Positions 16,078 through 23,615 of a stretch of DNA of 56,687 nucleotides are shown piece after piece. The notes under the pieces were generated by a model. It did no database searches. It saw only the letters and a program-made list of their open reading frames with translations, and was not told where the DNA came from. The position numbers and the translations under genes were made by a program. Source of the DNA: an uncultured Oscillospiraceae bacterium (GTDB lineage Bacteria; Bacillota; Clostridia; Oscillospirales; Ruminococcaceae). Numbering within the stretch: the stretch's first letter is position 1; each line of letters starts with the position of its first letter. The stretch is from positions 1 to 56,687 of the forward strand of contig CAJFOX010000037.1 of the NCBI GenBank assembly GCA_904397845.1, written 5' to 3'.

Positions 16078-17721
16078 TTAAGTAGATTCACCAGAAATCT
16101 TTGCTACGGTTTGAAGCGATTGAGAGATGTTCAACGCATGGTCACCGATTCGCTCAAAATCAGTAAGCAATTCGGAGTAGAGCACACAGCCCTCCTCGGA
16201 ACAAGAGCCTTTCCGGATTCGGTCCAGCTGATTTTGGCGGAACTGTGCGGTCATATCATCGTTTTTCTGTTCCAGCTGCACAATCTGCGAAAGCTTGTTA
16301 GCGGTATGATCCTGTAAGGAATCCAAGGCGTCCATGCAGAGGTTGCACATTTTTTCGATTTCCTCCTGCGCCTCGCCGGAAAAGTGGATGTCCTTTTCCT
16401 TCATCAGGCTGGAATAGCCAAAAATGTTCAACGCATGGTCGCCAATCCGCTCGATGTCGCCGCTTATTTTAAAATAGGCGCTGATCGCAGCGGAGGCGCC
16501 TTCATTGGTCTCAGATGCAATGATCCGAGAAATAAACTGGGAGATTTCCCGGTTCAGATAGTCCAGGTAATTTTCCCGCTCAGCTACCTGCTTGGCGGCG
16601 GAGTCATCCCGCCGCAGTACCGCATGAAAAGCAGATCGGACATTTTCCTGCGCCATGGACAGCATGCGGCCCAATTCCATTTCCAGCTGAGTCAGATGGA
16701 TGGCAGAGAAGCCGATGTGAAACTCCGACACAGGCTCCGAAGCGGTGATATATTTTAAATGCGGCAAAAGATCTTTTTCATTTTCGCCGTCTGGCAAAAT
16801 TCTAATCGCCGCTTTGACCATCCAGCCGCCGAAAGGCAACAGGACTAGGGTAGTAACAATATTAAACAGCGTATGGGTCAGGGCAATCTGCGCAGAGGGA
16901 TTTGCTGGCGCCAGTGACTGCAAAAAATCCGTCAATGGAGTGACCTGACATAAAACCGTGAACATAATGGTGCCGAAAATATTGAACATCAAATGGATGA
17001 CAGTTGTCCGCTTGGCATTGCGGCTGGTTCCAATGGAAGCCAGTACCGCTGTGATGCAGGTACCGATATTCTGGCCGAACAGGACATAAACCGCACTGGG
17101 CAGGCTGATCAATCCGCTGTTGGCCAGCGTTTGCAAAATACCGACCGAAGCGGAGGAAGATTGGATGATCGCTGTAAAAACGGCGCCGGCCAAGATCCCA
17201 AGCAGGGGATTGGAAAACCGGGTCATTAGATTGATAAACGCCTGGGAATTCCGCAGAGGAGTCATGGCGGTACTCATCATATCCATACCGATGAACAGCA
17301 CCCCAAGGCCCGCCATGATCCGCCCGACGGGATGGAATTTAGGATTTTTAAAAAATACAATCAGAACCACGCCGGCAAAAGCGATCAAGGGTGCCAGCGC
17401 GCCTACATCCAGCGCAATCAGAAGGCCGGTGACGGTTGTGCCGATATTGGCTCCCATGATGATCCAGGCCGCCTGGGTCAGTGTCATCATACGGGAATTG
17501 ACAAATCCCACCACCATAACGGTAGTGGCTGAGGAAGACTGAATGACCGCCGTAATGACGGCGCCGACCAATACGCCCAAAAACCGGTTAGAGGTAAGTT
17601 TTTCCAGGATCTGCTTCATACGGTTTCCGGCGGCAGCCTCTAAGCCGGAGCTCATCATCTGCATGCCATATAAAAACAGCGCAAGCCCGCCCAGCAGGCT
17701 GAAAATGTCGGCGACTTTCAT
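16078..17721 (-). CDS. Na/Pi cotransporter family protein with PhoU-like tail
   Basis: Predicted sodium-dependent phosphate (or related anion) transporter of the PNaS/NptA family. The 547 residues hold two inverted membrane repeats, each with the hallmark QSSSA motif (VIQSSSATTVMVVGF and IIQSSSASVGILQTL), followed by a cytoplasmic helical domain (about 340-540) with two PhoU-like repeats ending ERIGDHALNI. The presence of both repeats of ERIGDHALNI is characteristic. RBS AGGAG lies eight bases before the ATG. It is the last gene of a minus-strand unit, 18 bases after the CNNM-type gene, which in turn follows a KdpDE-like two-component pair. Confidence 0.93.
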   Translation of the reverse strand: MKVADIFSLLGGLALFLYGMQMMSSGLEAAAGNRMKQILEKLTSNRFLGVLVGAVITAVIQSSSATTVMVVGFVNSRMMTLTQAAWIIMGANIGTTVTGLLIALDVGALAPLIAFAGVVLIVFFKNPKFHPVGRIMAGLGVLFIGMDMMSTAMTPLRNSQAFINLMTRFSNPLLGILAGAVFTAIIQSSSASVGILQTLANSGLISLPSAVYVLFGQNIGTCITAVLASIGTSRNAKRTTVIHLMFNIFGTIMFTVLCQVTPLTDFLQSLAPANPSAQIALTHTLFNIVTTLVLLPFGGWMVKAAIRILPDGENEKDLLPHLKYITASEPVSEFHIGFSAIHLTQLEMELGRMLSMAQENVRSAFHAVLRRDDSAAKQVAERENYLDYLNREISQFISRIIASETNEGASAAISAYFKISGDIERIGDHALNIFGYSSLMKEKDIHFSGEAQEEIEKMCNLCMDALDSLQDHTANKLSQIVQLEQKNDDMTAQFRQNQLDRIRKGSCSEEGCVLYSELLTDFERIGDHALNISQSLQTVAKISGEST

Positions 17722-17739
17722 TTTCGGCTCCTCCTGTGT

Positions 17740-19083
17740 TTATTCTTCCTGTTCCTGCTCCTCTTGGACAGGCGGCAATTTTTCTACAAAAGCCCGCCGA
17801 ATACGGCGGCGGCTCACCTGATCCACATGGATTTTCAACCCGTAGGCCTCCAGATCCAGGCTGCTTCCGTCTGCCGGGATGGCGCGCAGCTGGCTGATAA
17901 TCAGGCCGCCTAATGTATTAAACTCTACATCCTCAGGAAAAGAAATATCCATTTGTTCCTCCAGCAGCTCGATGGGGGCATCGCCGGAAACGCGCCAGCG
18001 GTTTTCTGCGATCTGCTCGATTTCCAGTTCTTCCTGCGGATCGTACTCATCATAGATATTGCCGACGATTTCCTCCAACAGGTCCTCCATGGTGACCAGT
18101 CCGGCAGTCTCGCCATATTCATCAATCACAATGGCAATGTGCAATTTATTTTTCTGCATATCCTGGAAAAGGTCGTCGGTGTGGATGGAGTCCGGCACGA
18201 AATATGCGGGGCGCAGCAGGTCAGTCAGCGGCAAAGGCTGCTCCTCGCTCTGGTTGAGCAGGTATTCCCGCGTGTTGAGGATGCCGAGGATGTCGTTAAT
18301 ATCGCGCCCATATACCGGGAAACGGGATAATCCGCTGGAGCGGATCAGGGAGAGGATTTCCTCCGGGCTGGTATCCTTTTGAATCGAGATCATATCCACA
18401 CAGCGGGTCATAACCTCATCAACCCTGGTATTGTCAAAATCAAAAATATTTTCAATCAGTTCCTTTTCACTTGTGTCGATCGTTCCTTTTTCCTCGCCCA
18501 GATCTACCATTAAACGGATTTCTTCCTCGCTGACCTGTTCTTCCTCCGCTTCTACTTTCATACGCAAGAGCCGGAGAACGGCGTTTGTAGAGGCGGACAA
18601 AAACCAGATAACCGGACGCATGACCGTTGCAATCGCACGGATAACGCCGCAGGCGATTTTTGCCACAGCCATCGGTTTTTGCATGGCGATACGTTTGGGG
18701 ACCAATTCGCCGAAAATGAGGGTAAAGTAAGAGAGGACAATTGTAATCAGCACCACGGAAAGCGTATTTAGTGTGCTCGTCGAAATAGCGGTAAAGCCCA
18801 GGTCCTGTGTAATCCACTGGACCAGCGGATCGGAGAAGTTCTCCGCCGCAAAGGCGCTTCCCAATAATCCGGACAGAGTAATGACGACCTGGATGGTGGA
18901 CAGAAAGCCGGATGGTTCTTCGACCATCTTGAGCATTCTGCCAGCCTTTTTGTCGCCCTCCTCCATCATTTTCCGCAGCTTGGCCGCGTTCAGAGAGATC
19001 ACCGCGATTTCAGTAGCGGCAAAAAAGGCATTCAGCGCGATCAAAAACACCTGCAAAAGTATTTGGGGACCGATTGTGTCCAA
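17740..19083 (-). CDS. CNNM/CorC-HlyC family ion transporter (DUF21-CBS-CorC)
   Basis: Membrane protein of the family formerly called hemolysins, now linked to Mg2+/Co2+ or Na+-coupled divalent cation export. The 447 residues contain a DUF21 membrane domain (NAFFAATEIAVISLNAAKL, ITIVLSYFTLIFGELVPKR), two CBS domains (about 205-330; SRFPVYGRDINDILGIL, IAIVIDEYGETAGLVTMEDL) and the CorC_HlyC C-terminal domain (about 350-425). The TTG start is chosen because AGGAGG precedes it by eight bases. It sits between a KdpE-like regulator and the Na/Pi cotransporter, on the same strand, which suggests an ion-homeostasis operon. Its transported ion cannot be told. Confidence 0.92.
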   Translation of the reverse strand: MDTIGPQILLQVFLIALNAFFAATEIAVISLNAAKLRKMMEEGDKKAGRMLKMVEEPSGFLSTIQVVITLSGLLGSAFAAENFSDPLVQWITQDLGFTAISTSTLNTLSVVLITIVLSYFTLIFGELVPKRIAMQKPMAVAKIACGVIRAIATVMRPVIWFLSASTNAVLRLLRMKVEAEEEQVSEEEIRLMVDLGEEKGTIDTSEKELIENIFDFDNTRVDEVMTRCVDMISIQKDTSPEEILSLIRSSGLSRFPVYGRDINDILGILNTREYLLNQSEEQPLPLTDLLRPAYFVPDSIHTDDLFQDMQKNKLHIAIVIDEYGETAGLVTMEDLLEEIVGNIYDEYDPQEELEIEQIAENRWRVSGDAPIELLEEQMDISFPEDVEFNTLGGLIISQLRAIPADGSSLDLEAYGLKIHVDQVSRRRIRRAFVEKLPPVQEEQEQEE

Positions 19084-19225
19084 AAAAAATTCCTCCTAAC
19101 AAAAAAATAAAATATAGAATGGCTGCCGCTTTGGCCGCCTGGCCGCTTAGGCGCAGAAGCTTACGCTTTTTGCCCGCCCGGAAAAGAACGGCTTTCAGCA
19201 ACAAATATAATGAAACGGAACGGGG

Positions 19226-19936
19226 CTAGGATAAGCTGTCCTCCTCCGCCATCCGGTACCCAACGCCCATTTCAGTCTGTATGTACTGCGGTTCCGCCGG
19301 ATTTTTTTCCAGCTTGCGGCGAATATTCGCCATGTTCACCCGCAGAATTTTATTGTCGTCGGTAAGGTAAGGACCCCACACATGAATCATAATGGCGTCG
19401 TAGGTCATTACCCGCCCGGGATGCCGGGCCAGAAATTCGACGATTTTATATTCAATCTGGGTCAGGTGGACGTCCCTGCCGTCTACCCGGACCAGTCGTT
19501 TGTCAAAATCTACTGTCAACCCGCCAGCCGCATATCGCTGGGGACGGGCCGCACCGTTAGAAAGAGAGATCACGCGCTGCCGCAGAGCCGCACGAATGCG
19601 GGCCAGAAGCTCTGAAGAACCAAAGGGTTTGGTAATATAGTCATTAGCGCCCAGATCCAGCGCCTCCACTTTCTGCTTTTCCTGATCCCGGGCGGAAACG
19701 ACCAGAATCGGAATTTGATCCCATTGCCGCAGGCGGCGCAACACCTCGACACCGTCCATATCCGGCAGCCCCAAATCCAGCAGAATCAAGTCGGGCTGCA
19801 CGGCGTTGGCCAGCGCCAGCGCCTGACCGCCGCTTCTCGCGCAAAGCGGCACATAATGGTTGGCGGAGAGGATGGATTCTATTACATGGGAGATGGCCTC
19901 TTCATCCTCCACAATCAAAATTTTATATTCAGGCAT
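19226..19936 (-). CDS. KdpE-like OmpR-family response regulator
   Basis: A 236-residue DNA-binding response regulator. The receiver domain has acidic residues at EDEE (10-13), the phospho-acceptor D54 in LILLDLGLPDMDG, and the lysine in YITKPF; the winged-helix effector follows (about 135-230) with YKIVEFLARHPGRVMTYDAI and VNMANIRRKLEKNP. The sequence is closest in style to KdpE. ATG at 19936 follows GGAGGAGG; a longer frame reaches 20206 inside the kinase gene and is not used. It overlaps the kinase stop codon by eight bases, so the two are translationally coupled. No kdpFABC genes are near; the downstream transporters are possible targets. Confidence 0.93.
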   Translation of the reverse strand: MPEYKILIVEDEEAISHVIESILSANHYVPLCARSGGQALALANAVQPDLILLDLGLPDMDGVEVLRRLRQWDQIPILVVSARDQEKQKVEALDLGANDYITKPFGSSELLARIRAALRQRVISLSNGAARPQRYAAGGLTVDFDKRLVRVDGRDVHLTQIEYKIVEFLARHPGRVMTYDAIMIHVWGPYLTDDNKILRVNMANIRRKLEKNPAEPQYIQTEMGVGYRMAEEDSLS

Positions 19937-21461
19937 CGGATGCTTCCTCCTCCAAAGGCAAAGTAAAAACAAACTGTGCGCCTCCGCCAGGGCGGTTCTC
20001 TGCCTGAATGGTACCGCCATGGGCCGTGATAATGGAACGGCATATGGAAAGGCCGATTCCCAGCCCACGGCTGGAGTCGGCGCTTTGTCCGTCTCGTCCC
20101 AGAAACCCTTCAAATAGAACCGGCAGCAGTTCCGGCGCAATGCCCGGGCCGTGATCCTGCACCACGAAGCGGACGTTTTCACCCGCCGTGCAGACAGTGA
20201 CCTCAACAGGCTGTGCCGATCTGCCGTATTTATATGCGTTTTCGATCAAATTGATCAATACCTGCTCGATAAGAGTGCTGTCCATAGGGGCCATGACGAA
20301 CTCCTCCGGGACGCGAACCGTCAAAGAAAGGCCGGGCAGACGCTTGCGGCACCGGTTGACGGCCTGGGCAATTACCTCTTCCACTGCCTCAGGCACTTTT
20401 CGGAGACCGGAGGCCTGTGGCCCGATGCGGGTTACCGACAGCACATTTTCCACCATACGCAAAAGCCAATCCGCATCCTCGCGGATATCCTGGATTAGCT
20501 GCTGCCGGGCCTGAGAGGAAATGCGCTCGCCATTTTCCAAAATGGCCGAACTGGCGCCAAGAATCCCCGTCAGAGGGGTGCGCAGGTCATGAGAAATGGC
20601 ACGCAGCAGGTTGCCGCGTGTCTGCTCTTTTTGCTTTTCCACCGCCATCTGGTGCCTTTCATCAGAAAGCCGCTGCCGTTCCAGCGCCATGGCGAACTGG
20701 GACAAAAGCAACTGTAGAAACTCATGGCTCTCCTCGTCCGGCTCTTCCTGCAGCTGGATGCCCGCAGCCGCAAGCACTCTCTGACCGGAAGAAATCGGGA
20801 AATAGCGGTAGGCGCATCCCCCGTACAAATCGCAGCCCCGGCCGGCCGGTCGATTGCAGGAAAAAACGGTCCGCACCGCCGCATCCTCCAATTTCTGGCA
20901 GACACTGTTTCCTGCCCCGTATACAATGGGGGCCTGACCATCAGCCGACAGATAAAAACAGGCTGGCAGCTGCAGCAGATCGGAAAGGCACCGTGCCGCC
21001 AGCTCCCCGATTTGTTCCGCGGTTTGGGCACCCAGCAGCTGCTGGGCCACACGGTTCAGCTGCTGCGTCTTTTCCTCCCGGCTTTGCGAAAGATTCCGCT
21101 GCTCTTTGATGCCTGCCGCCAAGGTGCTGGAAATGCCCGCTACCAGCGACATGCATAAAAAGGTCACCGGATATCCCTGCAGAGAAAAATTAAAGGTGTA
21201 GTATGGATAAGTAAAGAAATAATTGGTGCCGACCACACCGGCCGCCGCACCCAAAAGCCCCCAGAAATAACCGGAGGTACTCAAAGAGATCAAAAGGACC
21301 GACAATAGGTACAATTCCGAAATATTTTGGGTATGCCCTGCCGTTTGCACCATTAAAAAATTGACTGCCGTGCAGGAAAAGAGAATCCATATTGTCTTTG
21401 CCGCATCCCGCCAAAAACTGCGCCGGTCGGGCAGCAGCCTGGAAAGCAGCCTTTTCTTCAA
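19929..21461 (-). CDS. KdpD-like sensor histidine kinase lacking the N-terminal Usp domain
   Basis: A 510-residue membrane sensor kinase. It begins with four closely packed helices of the KdpD DUF4118 type (about 25-120; LYLLSVLLISLSTSGYFWGL, TNYFFTYPYYTFNF), then a GAF-like domain (about 145-260), the H-box RAISHDLRTPLTGILG near 290, N-box LINLIENAYKYG and G-boxes DHGPGI and GLGIGLSI. The roughly 380-residue KdpD_N/Usp part of true KdpD is missing. The ATG at 21470 sits directly on the AAAGG Shine-Dalgarno, so the TTG three codons later, nine bases from it, is the better start. Partner of the overlapping response regulator. Confidence 0.9.
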   Translation of the reverse strand: MKKRLLSRLLPDRRSFWRDAAKTIWILFSCTAVNFLMVQTAGHTQNISELYLLSVLLISLSTSGYFWGLLGAAAGVVGTNYFFTYPYYTFNFSLQGYPVTFLCMSLVAGISSTLAAGIKEQRNLSQSREEKTQQLNRVAQQLLGAQTAEQIGELAARCLSDLLQLPACFYLSADGQAPIVYGAGNSVCQKLEDAAVRTVFSCNRPAGRGCDLYGGCAYRYFPISSGQRVLAAAGIQLQEEPDEESHEFLQLLLSQFAMALERQRLSDERHQMAVEKQKEQTRGNLLRAISHDLRTPLTGILGASSAILENGERISSQARQQLIQDIREDADWLLRMVENVLSVTRIGPQASGLRKVPEAVEEVIAQAVNRCRKRLPGLSLTVRVPEEFVMAPMDSTLIEQVLINLIENAYKYGRSAQPVEVTVCTAGENVRFVVQDHGPGIAPELLPVLFEGFLGRDGQSADSSRGLGIGLSICRSIITAHGGTIQAENRPGGGAQFVFTLPLEEEASDA

Positions 21462-21508
21462 ACCTATCATCCTTTCAACCTACATCATATCATAAAGTAT
21501 ATTTCCCC

Positions 21509-21622
21509 TATGCTAAAATTTCGCTAAGGAATCTGGATGATTGAAATCAATATAGCATAAAATAGAAGGAAGGTCAAAAGTTTTTTGCGGGATGCAGCAC
21601 CCCCCTTTGACTTTTTAGCATA
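21509..21622. repeat. Three TAGCATA-type sites between divergent operons
   Basis: TATGCTAAAA at 21509-21518 is the exact inverse of TTTTAGCATA at 21613-21622, and TAGCATAA occurs again at about 21553. They lie between the KdpD-like gene and the sugar kinase gene, one inside the kinase promoter spacer, so they could be binding sites for a shared regulator. Confidence 0.45.
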
Positions 21623-21635
21623 GAAAGGATAGAAT
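21607..21635 (+). promoter_or_regulatory. Promoter of the PfkB-family kinase gene
   Basis: TTGACT (21607-21612) and TAGAAT (21630-21635) are 17 bases apart. The spacer contains TTTTAGCATA, one of three TAGCATA-type heptamers in this divergent region. Confidence 0.7.
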
Positions 21636-21662
21636 ATTCCCAAATAATGAGGGGGATTGCTT

Positions 21663-22571
21663 GTGATTTATACTGTTACGTTGAATCCTTCGCTGGACTA
21701 CATCTTGGATGGTTCCGCCATTCAGTTGGGGGAGGTAAACCGCGTGGATTCCGCCCAAATGACTTTTGGCGGCAAAGGAATCAGCCAGTCGGTGGTACTC
21801 ACCGGTCTGGGCATCCCCAATTTAGCTGTCGGACTGGCTGGCGGATACACCGGGCGCCGTCTGCGGGAGCTTTTAAAAGCGCGGAATGTGCAAGAAGAGC
21901 TGATCGAGATCGCGGGGGACACCCGAATTAACGTAAAGCTGCGGGCAGGGCAGGAAACGGAGATCAACGCCCCTGGCCCGGCTGTTTCATCACAGGAACT
22001 GCAAAAACTGCTGGATCGGCTTTATCCGCTGAAAGCAGGGGACGTTCTTTCCTTTGGCGGCAGCGTACCACCCGGCGTTTCCTTTTCGGTGATACGGGAT
22101 CTCTTCAACCGCCTGCGGGAACGCGATGTCTTTACTGTGGTGGATGCAGAAGGCGCGCTTCTGCGAAAAAGCCTGGAGGGAAAGCCGTCGCTGGTCAAAC
22201 CGAATCTGACGGAGGCATCGCAACTGGTGGGGCTGGCACAGGACCGGCCAAATTTTGCAAAAGAGGCGGCCCGGCGTATCCAAAAAATGGGAGCACGCAA
22301 CGTTCTTTTGTCCATGGGCGGTGACGGCGCAGCTTTATTGACGGAATCAGGCGACTTTTACCGCCTGGCCGCACCGAAAGGAAGGGTTCGGGGCACCACC
22401 GGCGCGGGAGACAGCCTGCTGGCCGGTTTTCTGGCAGGGCTCGCCCAGGGCAGGGACTGGTTCGGCGCGTTCCATCTGGGCGTTGCTGCCGGCAGCGCCA
22501 CTGCATTTGCCGGGCGGCTGGCCGGCCGGGAAGAAATCATGCAGACAGAAGCGACCATGAAAATGAGATAA
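21663..22571 (+). CDS. PfkB-family hexose kinase (1-phosphofructokinase-like)
   Basis: Phosphorylates a sugar phosphate with ATP; the closest relatives are 1-phosphofructokinase (FruK) and tagatose-6-phosphate kinase (LacC). The 302-residue product starts VIYTVTLNPSLDYIL, the family's usual opening, has the first PfkB region as MTFGGKGISQSVVLTGLG, and ends with the catalytic signature RGTTGAGDSLLAGFLAG in which D is the base. The GTG at 21663 is selected because GAGGGGG lies seven bases upstream and homologues begin at this methionine. No fructose PTS or DeoR regulator is adjacent, so the sugar is uncertain. The next gene starts 13 bases downstream. Confidence 0.9.
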   Translation: MIYTVTLNPSLDYILDGSAIQLGEVNRVDSAQMTFGGKGISQSVVLTGLGIPNLAVGLAGGYTGRRLRELLKARNVQEELIEIAGDTRINVKLRAGQETEINAPGPAVSSQELQKLLDRLYPLKAGDVLSFGGSVPPGVSFSVIRDLFNRLRERDVFTVVDAEGALLRKSLEGKPSLVKPNLTEASQLVGLAQDRPNFAKEAARRIQKMGARNVLLSMGGDGAALLTESGDFYRLAAPKGRVRGTTGAGDSLLAGFLAGLAQGRDWFGAFHLGVAAGSATAFAGRLAGREEIMQTEATMKMR

Positions 22572-22584
22572 AGGAAGATGAAGA

Positions 22585-22986
22585 ATGAAAGCGCATATCC
22601 AAACGCAGTTCCCCCCGAAAATCCTGTTTTATGCGATAAAGCCCGGTTCGGAGAAAGAGCGGGCGCTGGCCGGTCTTTGCCGGGAGGAAGGGATTCTTTG
22701 GGAGGAGGTTCCGGCTGGCCGGCTGGGCGACCCGTTGGGGTTGCTGGCCGGACTGGCAGGCTTTTCCCCTTCTTTGGCGCCGTGGGAAAAAGAACTGCCC
22801 GCTCGGGAAGCCATGGTGTTTTGTGGGCTGGAAGAAAAAAAGGTTCGGCAGCTATTGGGGAAAATGGGCGAGGCGCAGCTGCAGGTAGAATTGAAAGCGA
22901 TGATGACGCCTCACAACCAGCGCTGGCCTTTCGGCGCGCTGCTGGGCGAGCTGGAAAAAGAGCATCTGGCGTTGCACCGGAGATAG
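22585..22986 (+). CDS. DUF3783 domain protein
   Basis: A 133-residue soluble protein of unknown function. It carries the DUF3783 features: MVFCGLEEKKVRQLLGKM in the middle and the closing segment ELKAMMTPHNQRWPFGALLG followed by ELEKEHLAL. These small proteins occur widely in clostridia and have no assigned activity. The ATG is preceded by AGGAAG. It is co-transcribed with the PfkB-family kinase and the unit ends at the hairpin at 23042. Nothing in the sequence suggests membrane association or metal binding. Confidence 0.8.
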   Translation: MKAHIQTQFPPKILFYAIKPGSEKERALAGLCREEGILWEEVPAGRLGDPLGLLAGLAGFSPSLAPWEKELPAREAMVFCGLEEKKVRQLLGKMGEAQLQVELKAMMTPHNQRWPFGALLGELEKEHLALHRR

Positions 22987-23041
22987 GAAAGCTGGGCGGG
23001 GTTGTCAACGCCTGCCGCAATTGAATCAGTGAGGAAATGCC

Positions 23042-23075
23042 AAAAGGGCGAGGGTTTTTACTCTCGCCCTTTTGC
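23042..23075. terminator. Terminator between the DUF3783 and thioesterase genes
   Basis: AAAAGGGCGAG (23042-23052) pairs with CTCGCCCTTTT (23063-23073). It lies between converging units and works in both directions. Confidence 0.85.
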
Positions 23076-23144
23076 TATGAATTTTAAAAATAAAGCGTGC
23101 GTTGCCCTGTGCAAAGGAGCACTTCCTTCTGCTGGAGAGGATGC

Positions 23145-23591
23145 TTATTTCCAGCAAAAGGCATCATAAAGCTCCTGACCGGCCAGGGCGCAGAACCGTT
23201 CGAATGCCGCTGGGTTTTCTTTTTTTAACGATACTGGCCGCCCCTGACGGTTCAAAAAGCAGTGCCGGGTTTCCCCTTCGGCCCGCAGCGTTTTGTCTGC
23301 CGCGTCGATGACCCGATAAGATACGGTCAGGCGGGTGCCGGTGAACTGGTCGATGCGGACAAAGACCAGCACTTCATCGTGAAAGCGCGCGCTGGATCGA
23401 TAAGCGCATCTGGCTTCGATCACCGGGCTGGATACGCCGGACTTTTCCATTCCATCATAACCGAACCCCATTTGATCCATAAAAAAGACGCGCGCCTCTT
23501 CAAACCAGCGGATATAATTGGAATGATGGACAACCCCCATTTGATCGGTTTCGTAGTACTGGACCAAATGCCGGTGTGGTACAAAAGACAT
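23145..23591 (-). CDS. YbgC/4-hydroxybenzoyl-CoA-type acyl-CoA thioesterase
   Basis: A hotdog-fold thioesterase that hydrolyses acyl-CoA; the substrate is not known. The 148-residue product contains the family signature YYETDQMGVVHHSNYIRWFE, in which the aspartate and histidine are the catalytic pair, followed by ARVFFMDQMG and the central strand ARFHDEVLVFVRIDQF. ATG at 23591 is taken because GGGAGG lies ten bases upstream. It is the last gene of the zapA-U32-GH13 minus-strand run, starting 24 bases after the GH13 stop codon. Confidence 0.9.
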   Translation of the reverse strand: MSFVPHRHLVQYYETDQMGVVHHSNYIRWFEEARVFFMDQMGFGYDGMEKSGVSSPVIEARCAYRSSARFHDEVLVFVRIDQFTGTRLTVSYRVIDAADKTLRAEGETRHCFLNRQGRPVSLKKENPAAFERFCALAGQELYDAFCWK

Positions 23592-23615
23592 CAAAATTTT
23601 TCCTCCCATCCGTTT

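Noticed and set aside
19084-19225. Possible M-box or other riboswitch upstream of the CNNM-type transporter
   Set aside because: The 142-base gap has no recognisable aptamer motif and follows directly on the response regulator gene; only repeated GGCCGC-type runs were seen.
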